13,623 bases of DNA. Origin: Caldifarciminota bacterium. Lineage in GTDB: Bacteria; Hydrothermota; Hydrothermia; B15-G9; WFZT01. Position 1 is the stretch's first letter. Each line of letters opens with the position of its first letter. Made by a program: the position numbers and the translations under genes. The notes under the pieces are model-generated. The model saw nothing but the letters and a program-made list of their open reading frames with translations. It was not told the DNA's origin and searched no databases. The stretch lies in the NCBI GenBank assembly GCA_026986235.1, contig JALSOY010000102.1, positions 1-13,623 of the forward strand, read 5' to 3'. This document shows positions 1 through 7,081 of the stretch, piece by piece.

Positions 1-1535
1 AGGGGTACACACAGGGGGACAAGGAGGTCCTTTCGGACAGGATACGGGAGATTATCAACAGGGTTATTCCCCTTTACAAAAACCTTACTGGCAGGGGGCT
101 TTCTGTGTCTTTTACTCCATATAATCATCCGATTTTGCCCTTAATTCAATCAACAACAGTTGCACGGGAATCCAATCCTTCATGTGATATGCCGGAAGTG
201 GTGTTCTCGTCGCCCGAAGATGTTGAAAAACAAATAAGGATGGGTAAAGAGATAGTGGAGAAATATTTTGGACCGGTCAGAGGTTCATGGCCTGCTGAGG
301 GTGGTGTTTCCAGCCAGGTGGTTAAAAAGTATAAGAAGCAAGGTGTTGAATGGATAGCGACCGATGAGGAGATTCTCCACCGATCACTTAAAAAAAGAAG
401 GGAAAGCAGTCTTTTTGCAGGAATACATGCTTACAGGGGATACATCCACCATGGAGTTAAAATTTATTTTCGTGACCATGTTCTATCGGACCTCATCGGT
501 TTCGTGTATTCCAGATGGGATCCTAATGATGCAGTTGATGACTTTTTAAAAAGGCTGTCAGAGATAGAGAGAATTTCCCCTGATGCCATCGTATCCATTA
601 TCCTTGACGGGGAAAACCCCTGGGAGTACTATCCCGACGGAGGGGTGGAGTTTCTATCCTTACTCGTTGATGAAGTTGGAAAGAGGTTTGAAATTAGTGT
701 GTTTGACGAACTGGACGCATCTGAAGAACTCGATTATCTTCATCCAGGTTCCTGGATTGACGGAAACTTCAATACATGGATATGCGATCACGAGAAAAAC
801 ATTGCCTGGGTGTATCTTTCGAGGGTAAAGAGTCAGGTTTACCACGAGATTCGATCCAGACCGGATGCGGAGAAGGAGTGGCTCAAGTCCGAGGCGTCCG
901 ACTGGTTCTGGTGGCTTGGTGAGGATCATCCTTCCATCTATGCCCGTGAATTTGACAGGATTTTTAGAGAGCATTTAAAGAGAGTTTACGAAGCCCTTGA
1001 CCTTGTCCCACCAGAATTTCTTGATATTCCTATAAAAGTGGGTGAATCAGAAGGTGAGGTTATCCCTCCCTGGCGCTATTCAACTCCAGAAATTGATGGT
1101 AAGATTACCACTTATTACGAGTGGTTGGGAGCAGGGGAGATCAGACCTTACAGGGTGACCATGGGATTATCGAGTGACCCTGTGAAGAGGATCATGTACA
1201 TCTTTGACGATAAAAATCTCTATCTTCTCGTTGACTTCGGGGAGGAGAGGGCAGAGGAGATCTTAAAAAGTTTTATGGTTGAAATTGAAATTTCAGGTGG
1301 TGAGGGGAATAAAATACTCAGGATAGACGAAAAAGAGGGAAGTGGGAAGCTTTACAGCTGGAAGGCAAGGAGTAAACTGGAGATAGCAATAAATAGAAAA
1401 GTCCTGGATGGGACGGAAACTCCGGCGATAAGGATGAGACTCTATAAAAATGGTAAGGTACAATTTACATATCCTGACGAAGGGTACTACATTCTCAGAT
1501 CTACCAGATTCGATCCCGATGCAGTTTACTGGTGA
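1..1535 (+). CDS. GH57 alpha-amylase/alpha-mannosidase-like glycoside hydrolase, 5' end outside window
   Basis: This is the C-terminal part of a family 57 glycoside hydrolase (retaining, alpha-glucan-type substrates), probably cytoplasmic as in the COG1449 group. The frame is open from base 3 through the left edge, so a GTG at 105 is only an internal Val codon and the true start lies outside. The stretch before it already reads as family sequence (VIPLYKNL, then TPYNHPILPL). The catalytic nucleophile is probably the Glu of GSWPAEGG (codon 297-299). The acid/base is probably the Asp of ILDGENPWEYYP (codon 606-608). FRDHVLSDLIGFVYSRW and WFWWLGEDHPS are also family blocks. The last 160 or so residues form a beta-rich accessory domain (EIDGKITTYYEWLGAGEIRP) seen in this subgroup. 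Both catalytic residues are present, so the enzyme should be active. The substrate cannot be told from sequence. Its 3' end overlaps the convergent oxidoreductase gene by 10 nt. Confidence 0.9.
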   Translation, partial: GYTQGDKEVLSDRIREIINRVIPLYKNLTGRGLSVSFTPYNHPILPLIQSTTVARESNPSCDMPEVVFSSPEDVEKQIRMGKEIVEKYFGPVRGSWPAEGGVSSQVVKKYKKQGVEWIATDEEILHRSLKKRRESSLFAGIHAYRGYIHHGVKIYFRDHVLSDLIGFVYSRWDPNDAVDDFLKRLSEIERISPDAIVSIILDGENPWEYYPDGGVEFLSLLVDEVGKRFEISVFDELDASEELDYLHPGSWIDGNFNTWICDHEKNIAWVYLSRVKSQVYHEIRSRPDAEKEWLKSEASDWFWWLGEDHPSIYAREFDRIFREHLKRVYEALDLVPPEFLDIPIKVGESEGEVIPPWRYSTPEIDGKITTYYEWLGAGEIRPYRVTMGLSSDPVKRIMYIFDDKNLYLLVDFGEERAEEILKSFMVEIEISGGEGNKILRIDEKEGSGKLYSWKARSKLEIAINRKVLDGTETPAIRMRLYKNGKVQFTYPDEGYYILRSTRFDPDAVYW

Positions 1536-2503
1536 GATCTTACAAGTTTTTCCGCTTCGTTGAGGATTTTTAACACCTTAAGTCCTTCTCTTCCATCCGT
1601 GTAAGGAGGTACGCCGGTGAGTATTGCCTTTGCAAATGCAAGGAGTTCCTCTTTCAGAGGTTCTTTTTTCTCTATGGGTATCGGCTTTCTTTCCGCTTTC
1701 TCGGCTACCGGTATTTTCCCCTCTATCCACTTGATTTTATGGGGATAGAGGAAAAGTTTCTCCTCGGTGAGATCATCGAAAAGTAGCATGGCTTCACTTC
1801 CAACGACCACGAGTTTTTGCTCCTTAAATGGATGGAGCCAGCTGACGAAGATGTGACCACGGATATTGTTTCTGAATTCGAAATTCATAAGGGTGACATC
1901 AAATATGTCAGGAGTGATGTAGGATCCACCGGTTGAGTTGATCTTCCTTGGCTCTTCTCCCACCAGGTTAAGAATGACAGATACATCGTGAGGGGCAAAA
2001 CTCCAGATGATGTTTTCTTCTGTTCTCAGTTTACCTATGTTGAGCCTGTTTGAGTAAATGTAATAGATTCTGCCGATTTCTCCCTTTGATATTATCTCTT
2101 TCATCTTGATAACGGCGGGATGGTAGTTCAGTATGTGTCCAACCATGAGAATTTTGTTTGAACTTTCGGCAAGTTTTATAAGATCTTCGGCCTCTTCCAC
2201 CTTGAGGGCAAGGGGTTTTTCCACGAAGACATGTTTTCCCGCTTCGAGTGCACTTTTTGCCACCTCGTAATGGGTTACGGCTGGAGTGGCTATGCAGACG
2301 CCCGTGGTTTCTGGGTCATCAAGTATTTTATCAATAGAGTCCACGAAGTTTACCGACTGGTACCTGGCCTTCAGTTCCTCACGCCTCTCTCTGCTCGCAT
2401 CGTAAACAAACCTGATAAATCCCAGTTCGTGTAGGTTTCGTAAAATATTTTTCCCCCAGTATCCTGCTCCGATGAGACTTATCCTTCTCTTCAGTTCGTC
2501 CAT
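1526..2503 (-). CDS. Gfo/Idh/MocA family NAD(P)-dependent oxidoreductase
   Basis: A 325-residue dehydrogenase of the Gfo/Idh/MocA family, which oxidises or reduces hydroxyl groups on sugars and sugar nucleotides. The N-terminal Rossmann fold shows GAGYWGKN (residues 12-19) for dinucleotide binding. EKP (95-97) carries the family's catalytic-site lysine, Lys96. The block RLNIGKLR, then WSFAPHD (167-173), places the usual active-site His172. This pattern resembles WlbA/WbpB-type UDP-N-acetyl-hexosamine 3-dehydrogenases, but the substrate is an inference. A TTG at 2509 would add two residues, but AGGAG (2511-2515) sits 7 nt before the ATG at 2503 and only 1 nt before the TTG, so I chose the ATG. 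It lies 48 nt downstream of hypE on the same strand, with a possible promoter of its own in between. The 3' end overlaps the GH57 gene. Confidence 0.88.
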   Translation of the reverse strand: MDELKRRISLIGAGYWGKNILRNLHELGFIRFVYDASRERREELKARYQSVNFVDSIDKILDDPETTGVCIATPAVTHYEVAKSALEAGKHVFVEKPLALKVEEAEDLIKLAESSNKILMVGHILNYHPAVIKMKEIISKGEIGRIYYIYSNRLNIGKLRTEENIIWSFAPHDVSVILNLVGEEPRKINSTGGSYITPDIFDVTLMNFEFRNNIRGHIFVSWLHPFKEQKLVVVGSEAMLLFDDLTEEKLFLYPHKIKWIEGKIPVAEKAERKPIPIEKKEPLKEELLAFAKAILTGVPPYTDGREGLKVLKILNEAEKLVRSHQ

Positions 2504-2510
2504 TTTCAAG

Positions 2511-2515
2511 CTCCT
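2511..2515 (-). promoter_or_regulatory. Ribosome binding site that fixes the Gfo/Idh start
   Basis: AGGAG on the minus strand is spaced 7 nt from the ATG at 2503. It argues against the TTG at 2509, which would be only 1 nt away. Confidence 0.7.
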
Positions 2516-2530
2516 TTTTGTTGTCGGTAT

Positions 2531-2559
2531 ATTATACGGCAGGAAAGGGGGTTAACAGA
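2531..2559 (-). promoter_or_regulatory. Possible sigma70-type promoter for the Gfo/Idh gene
   Basis: On the minus strand a perfect -10 box TATAAT (2531-2536) lies in the 48-nt gap after hypE. A weak -35 candidate TCTGTT (2554-2559) sits 17 nt upstream. The predicted start of transcription near 2524 leaves a short leader carrying the AGGAG ribosome site. The weak -35 keeps this tentative, and readthrough from hypE is equally possible. Confidence 0.35.
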
Positions 2560-3556
2560 TTCGAGGGAGTTTTTCTGATGTAGGTTTATAAAGGATCCGT
2601 TCGGCACCGTACGGATTTTCTATGGTTACTACACCCGGGTGAGCTTCCGTTATGATTCCTATCACGGAAGCTTCTTTTCCATGGGGATGTTTTTTCAGGA
2701 TGTTGATGGCCTTTTCTGCCTGTGATTCAGGCAAAATAACGATCATTTTCCCTTCATTTGCAACCTCAAGGGGGTCAATTCCAAGTAGCTCACTCAGTCC
2801 TCTGACTTCATCTTTAAGCGGGATGGAATTTTCAAATATCTTTATGCCAAAACTCATGTTTTCAACGATTTCGTTCAATGTCTGAGCGAGGCCACCTCGT
2901 GTTGGATCTCTCATGAATTTCACATCGACCTGGTCGAGGAGGGGTTTAATGAGGCCCCAAAGGGGTTTTGTGTCGCTTTTAATGCTGGAGGACAGGTTAA
3001 GGCGGTGGGCGAGCACGGCGAAGCCGTGCTCGCCCACCGCCCCCGTAACTATCACAACATCACCGGCTCTTATACCCTCCCTCCCCGGCAACTCTCTGTA
3101 AACCCTTCCAATACCCGTTGTATTTATAAATATCCCCGGATTTCCCGGATCCCTGGCCTCAACCACCTTCGTGTCCGCAGTTAACAACTCCATGTTAAGC
3201 CTTTCCAGATGATCTGACATCGTTCTCAATACTTCCTCAAGGTCCTGCGTATCAAACCCTTCTTCAAGAACAAATCCTGCGGTCAGGAAAAGAGGCTCTG
3301 CCCCCATTGACACAAGATCATTAACAGTCCCCGCAACTGCCAGATCTCCAATGTTTCCTCCCGGAAAGAATACAGGATTAACCACAAAAGTGTCAGTTGA
3401 AATTACAAAACCCCCTCCGAAATTGGCTCCGTCATCCATTTTACGGATTTCTTTACCGTTAAAATACCGAAGGAAGTGCCTCTTTATAAGCTCATCTGTT
3501 TTCCTTCCGCCACTTCCGTGCTCAAGGGTTATTCTCATGGTATAAGATTGTTCCAT
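2552..3556 (-). CDS. hypE: HypE, [NiFe]-hydrogenase maturation carbamoyl dehydratase
   Basis: HypE receives a carbamoyl group from HypF on its C-terminal cysteine. It then uses ATP to dehydrate it to the thiocyanate that supplies CN ligands to the Fe of [NiFe] hydrogenases. Seen here: the N-terminal HGSGG block, GDLAVAGTVNDLVSMGAEP (nucleotide-binding N-domain), MRDPTRGGLA, LLGIDPLEVANEGK, and the diagnostic C-terminal PRIC with Cys334 as the last residue. The length of 334 is normal. The start is uncertain: the family usually begins only a few residues before HGSGG, so the ATG at 3538 (MRITLEHGSGG) may be the true start. Neither ATG has a clear Shine-Dalgarno site. No other hyp or hydrogenase gene is in the window. 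Codons for residues from about 170 to 185 form a perfect palindrome, described separately. Confidence 0.95.
   Translation of the reverse strand: MEQSYTMRITLEHGSGGRKTDELIKRHFLRYFNGKEIRKMDDGANFGGGFVISTDTFVVNPVFFPGGNIGDLAVAGTVNDLVSMGAEPLFLTAGFVLEEGFDTQDLEEVLRTMSDHLERLNMELLTADTKVVEARDPGNPGIFINTTGIGRVYRELPGREGIRAGDVVIVTGAVGEHGFAVLAHRLNLSSSIKSDTKPLWGLIKPLLDQVDVKFMRDPTRGGLAQTLNEIVENMSFGIKIFENSIPLKDEVRGLSELLGIDPLEVANEGKMIVILPESQAEKAINILKKHPHGKEASVIGIITEAHPGVVTIENPYGAERILYKPTSEKLPRIC
3001..3041. repeat. Perfect 19-bp inverted repeat with 3-nt loop inside hypE
   Basis: The left arm GGCGGTGGGCGAGCACGGC (3001-3019), the loop GAA (3020-3022) and an exact reverse complement of the arm (3023-3041) form a 19-bp perfect stem. 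About 80% of the 41 bases are G or C. The segment codes, on the minus strand, for AVGEHGFAVLAHR of HypE. All codons across it end in G or C, unlike the surrounding gene. The bases just outside the arms (3000 and 3042) do not pair, so the symmetry ends sharply. Confidence 0.95.
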
Positions 3557-3590
3557 GCAAAAGGAATGGTCAAGAAAAAGAGGTTGTCAT

Positions 3591-3780
3591 CCCCCTTTGT
3601 CCCCCTTCTGGAGAAGGGGGATCATGGTCTCCCAAAATCCTCCCGGTGGAGTAGGATACCTCTCCCAAAATCCCCCCTGGAGAAAGGGGTTCCTCCTCTC
3701 CCAAAGTCCCCCTTGGTGAAGGGGGATTGTCGTCTCCCAAAGTCCCCCTTGGTGAAGGGGGATACAGGGGGATTGAAAAT
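3591..3780. repeat. Tandem array of ~36-nt hairpin-bearing repeat units
   Basis: Successive units start at 3601 (38 nt), 3639 (33 nt), 3672 (36 nt), 3708 (36 nt) and 3744 (last, running into unique sequence), with a partial C-rich unit at 3591. The best units read CCCCCTTGGTGAAGGGGG, a 7-bp stem with a 4-nt loop. A variable stretch of about 5 nt follows (CATGG, CCTCC, TGTCG in three units), then the constant linker TCTCCCAAARTC. The unit at 3639 is degraded. The array lies between the divergent hypE and transglutaminase-like genes. Open frames across it are an artefact of the 36-nt period, which is a multiple of three. Confidence 0.9.
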
Positions 3781-3913
3781 TTAAGCAGCACACATCCCCC
3801 CCTGGCCCCATTCTTGCGAAAGGGATTAGCCCCTCAAAAATTCTCCTTTAAGATTTCGAGCACTCTCCTTTCACATATTGAATTTCCAGGATTTCCACTT
3901 AATACTTAAATCT
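3781..3913. other. Rest of the hypE/transglutaminase-gene divergent gap
   Basis: After the array the gap continues with C- and T-rich sequence that may be a further decayed unit. GCGAAAGGG near 3818 is followed by CCCCTCAAAAATTCTCC near 3831, recalling the hairpin and linker. A weak promoter-like pair, TTGAAT (3878-3883) and TAATAC (3900-3905) spaced by 16 nt, sits directly before the ATG at 3914. No gene is seen. Confidence 0.4.
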
Positions 3914-6900
3914 ATGATTCTTCTGGCCATTTTAATAAGTATCCAGGTTAGAGTAGTTTTGCCTCCGGGCGGTAGTTATCAGATTGATCCTGAATCAGAG
4001 ATTGAAATTACAAATTACGACGAAAACTACATCCCACCCCGTATTTTATCCAGAGTACCTGAGAACCTGAGGTGGCGATTAAACTGGGTTATTTCCCGTG
4101 CCTCTCAGGTTGTTCCAGAAAGTGTTGGTGGATTTTCTGTAAAAGACTTCAATGACGATGGAATTCCTGATGTTGCACTCGAAATCGGTGAAAGTTCAGT
4201 TGTTTATTTCGGCCCTGACTTCTTAAACTTTTCACCTTTTGGATCTGGTCTATCGAAAAGGAGGCAAAAACTTAAATATAACGGGATTACCCGGATATTT
4301 TTTCTGAAGAATGACAAAATTCTTGAGAGGTACGAATTATCAGGTATTTTCTACCCAGACACAACACGGGATAAAATCTTTAATTTCACTTTGCCACTTG
4401 CTCCCTATCCCGCCATCATCTCAAGTTCACTCCTTTTAGTATCAACTCTGGATGGCTTTTTCCTCCTAAAAAAGAGAGGATCCTGGGATTCTATCAGGAT
4501 TTCAAACAGGAAATACATGAGACTTCAGAGAATGAACGGTGTACCCGTCTTCGTCTCCACGGATGGTAACCTTTACAAAGTAAAGGATAACGGACTTATA
4601 AAAGTTGATTCTGTGGGAAACAGGATTTACTTTAACAACAGATGGGTGGAGCCTGAAAGTTTACCTGTAAAAATAGATAGTTTTTCTTCTGTTATCACAG
4701 GTGATATAAACGGAGATAAGGTGGACGATATACTGGTTGGCAGAATCAACGGGTTTATAAAAGTTTATACATCTCCTAACTTCGATACTCTTATAACTCT
4801 GAAGGTAGGGGAGCATCCGGCACTTGACCTTTTTGATTTTGATGGTGATGGACTTCTTGACATCCTGGCCGGTGACATAGACGGTAATCTAACTTTCTTC
4901 AGGAATACGGGTACCGTGACAGAACCTTACTTTCTTGAGGCGGGAAGCTGGGAATTTTCACCAACCTATAGCATAAAAAAACCTGTGGACTATTACGATC
5001 ATTACATTCCCGTAGAGAGGAATTTTCGGATAATAAAGAGGTCACTTATGGACACGCTTATAAAATTCCTCTCAGGGGTAAAAGATCCCTACTTTGACGA
5101 AGTGGTTTACATGGTTGCTCATACTCCGCCCGGAGTATTGCGTGCCATGGCCAGGATGGGGAACCTCGACATCTTTGAAAATAGCGCAAAAAGTGTTTAC
5201 ACGCTGGCTGATTCGCTTCCTTATGTGAAGATAAAGGAGCTCAAGAGTGGTCTTACAACACTTGTTTACGACGATACCTTTCAGCTTCCCCCTGGATACT
5301 ATTACCTTTTCGTGGTGCATCCACGGATTTTGTTTGAGATACCTGCGAGAATAGATGCCTCTTTCTGGGACAGGCCGCCCGAATATTATGGAATCAGTGA
5401 AGATGAATGGCTAAAAAAGGAAGTGGAAATTTATAGTAAAGACGGAGTTTTCTGGCGGGATTACTTTTCGGGTATCCAGGAAATCAGAGAGAAGATGAAG
5501 GAGGCAAAGAGTGAGAGAGAGGCAGTTTTGACACTTCACAGATGGCTTTCGTGGTCATACGAGGGGAATTTCATGAGGTTTGGATACAAAACCCAGGATA
5601 TCCAGCCCATGGTTATTTTCAAAAAGCGGTACGGGTCCTGTGGAGAGCAGTCCATACTGCTGGCGGCATTTGCAAGGACATTTTTAATCCCGATTTATGT
5701 GGTCATGGACAGGGGGGAGGATCATCAGTGGAATGAATTCTGGGAGAAGGGTCTCTGGCATCACTGGGATCTCAATTTTAAAGCGGAAAAAGCAATAGAT
5801 CATCCCATGACTTCTGCCGAAGGAATGGGAGCTCCGAGGAATCCCAAGACCGTTTCCGCAGTAATTGCCTGGCATCCGGACGACGATTTTCATGTCGTTA
5901 CAAGGAGGTACACGGATGTTGCCCGTGTAAAAATAAAAATCCTTGACAGTAAAGGAAATCCTGTGGAAGGAGCCCTCGTTGTACCCAGAAGCCACTGGAA
6001 CCACCGGAATTCAGTATCTATTTGGGGATACACAGACCACATGGGTGAAGTTAGCTTTGATCTCGGATATGAACCCCTCGGTTACACCATCGATGTAATC
6101 TCAACTGCAGGAATGACCGGGATAAATAACTTCTTCGTTAATGAAGGTAAGAGTTATGAATTTACCATAAAAACACCGGGTATTACATCCATAACAGGTG
6201 GCCATGCGGACTCTTCAATTTTCCTGCCCATTAACTTTGTAACCGGCAAACCATACAGAATTAGAAGCAGGTATTTGAGAGAAGAGATAAGGTACACGGG
6301 AGCAGGTAAAACCCTTGTGGTTTACAGAGGCGGTAGAGCGATAGTTATCAAAAAAGGTAAGAAGATTAAGATCCTGAACCCCTCTCCTGACCATTACAGG
6401 ATCGTGAAGTATGACATAGATACAGATCCTGTTTTGTCAATAATGTCCGGGAAGATAAAGATCAGACCCGGTGAACCTCTGTCTTTCAAAGTAAGCGTCT
6501 TTCCATTCCATTACTTTAAGAAATTCTTTTTGATAACAGGTGACACAACTTTTGAAGTCTTTCCTGAGAAGGTTAAAGGGAACATATACAGTATAAAAGT
6601 TCCATTTTCCAGAATCTACCCCGGTGATGTAGATGTACAGCTTCAGGGGATTGGATACGACGGGAGTGTATTGACCTCCCATGTGACGGTTGAGGTTGAA
6701 CGAAGGAGGAATCTTGAGGGACTTGTCTTTCAGGATGAGTGTACGAGTGAACACCCTTCAGGCTCTTTCGTTTACGGCCCATTTTTCGTTAAAGATAGCA
6801 TACCGTTTTTGTACTTTAAAGTGACATCAGATGCCCCTGGAGCGGATATAGACATGTTCCTGTTTTACGACAAAAATGGAAATGGCAGGATTGACGATAT

Positions 6901-7081
6901 GAAGGAACTTGTGAAGAAATCCACGACTCCTCTTTCAACGGAAAGGATATTTCTACCTTATCCAGTTAGGGGAAGATACTGGCTGTATATTCAGGGATGC
7001 ACGATCCCGAATCCACCCGCAAGGTTTGAGCTTCAAACATCTTTTGAACTTGACAGCTCTGGAGTAGTTATTTTTCCCTGA
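3914..7081 (+). CDS. Exported multidomain protein: FG-GAP/VCBS-like repeats plus transglutaminase-like domain
   Basis: A 1055-residue protein, probably secreted or surface-attached. It opens with the hydrophobic run MILLAILISIQV, a likely but weak signal sequence. Aspartate-rich FG-GAP/VCBS-like calcium motifs start at residues 78 (DFNDDGIPD), 264 (DINGDKVDD) and 308 (DFDGDGLLD). Residues of about 510-625 form a transglutaminase/cysteine-protease-like core with a full triad: Cys576 in YGSCGEQS, His604 in EDHQWNEFW and Asp619 in HHWDLNF. A carboxypeptidase-regulatory/Ig-like domain follows at about 670-755 (ILDSKGNPVEGALVVP). The C-terminal beta domain carries another calcium-type motif, DKNGNGRIDD, from 986. 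Whether it cross-links or hydrolyses is unknown. An in-frame TTG at 3878 would add 12 residues including Lys. No Shine-Dalgarno site is visible for either start. The 3' end overlaps the convergent MmgE/PrpD gene by 14 nt. Confidence 0.82.
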   Translation: MILLAILISIQVRVVLPPGGSYQIDPESEIEITNYDENYIPPRILSRVPENLRWRLNWVISRASQVVPESVGGFSVKDFNDDGIPDVALEIGESSVVYFGPDFLNFSPFGSGLSKRRQKLKYNGITRIFFLKNDKILERYELSGIFYPDTTRDKIFNFTLPLAPYPAIISSSLLLVSTLDGFFLLKKRGSWDSIRISNRKYMRLQRMNGVPVFVSTDGNLYKVKDNGLIKVDSVGNRIYFNNRWVEPESLPVKIDSFSSVITGDINGDKVDDILVGRINGFIKVYTSPNFDTLITLKVGEHPALDLFDFDGDGLLDILAGDIDGNLTFFRNTGTVTEPYFLEAGSWEFSPTYSIKKPVDYYDHYIPVERNFRIIKRSLMDTLIKFLSGVKDPYFDEVVYMVAHTPPGVLRAMARMGNLDIFENSAKSVYTLADSLPYVKIKELKSGLTTLVYDDTFQLPPGYYYLFVVHPRILFEIPARIDASFWDRPPEYYGISEDEWLKKEVEIYSKDGVFWRDYFSGIQEIREKMKEAKSEREAVLTLHRWLSWSYEGNFMRFGYKTQDIQPMVIFKKRYGSCGEQSILLAAFARTFLIPIYVVMDRGEDHQWNEFWEKGLWHHWDLNFKAEKAIDHPMTSAEGMGAPRNPKTVSAVIAWHPDDDFHVVTRRYTDVARVKIKILDSKGNPVEGALVVPRSHWNHRNSVSIWGYTDHMGEVSFDLGYEPLGYTIDVISTAGMTGINNFFVNEGKSYEFTIKTPGITSITGGHADSSIFLPINFVTGKPYRIRSRYLREEIRYTGAGKTLVVYRGGRAIVIKKGKKIKILNPSPDHYRIVKYDIDTDPVLSIMSGKIKIRPGEPLSFKVSVFPFHYFKKFFLITGDTTFEVFPEKVKGNIYSIKVPFSRIYPGDVDVQLQGIGYDGSVLTSHVTVEVERRRNLEGLVFQDECTSEHPSGSFVYGPFFVKDSIPFLYFKVTSDAPGADIDMFLFYDKNGNGRIDDMKELVKKSTTPLSTERIFLPYPVRGRYWLYIQGCTIPNPPARFELQTSFELDSSGVVIFP

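Noticed and set aside
105..107. GTG as start of the GH57 gene
   Set aside because: The same frame is open to the left edge and already encodes family-typical sequence before this codon.
3591..3780. CRISPR array
   Set aside because: The variable stretches are only about 5 nt, the units are contiguous and uneven in length, and there are no cas genes.
3476..3811. Open frames on both strands encoding repeated KSPLVKGD- and SPRGTLGE-like peptides
   Set aside because: They come from the 36-nt repeat period, a multiple of three that keeps frames open. The peptides only translate the hairpin units, and they overlap the hypE start with no ribosome sites.
5072..6004. Antisense open frames within the exported-protein gene
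   Set aside because: They are shadows of a coding region with clear domain motifs on the plus strand and have no recognisable protein features or ribosome sites.
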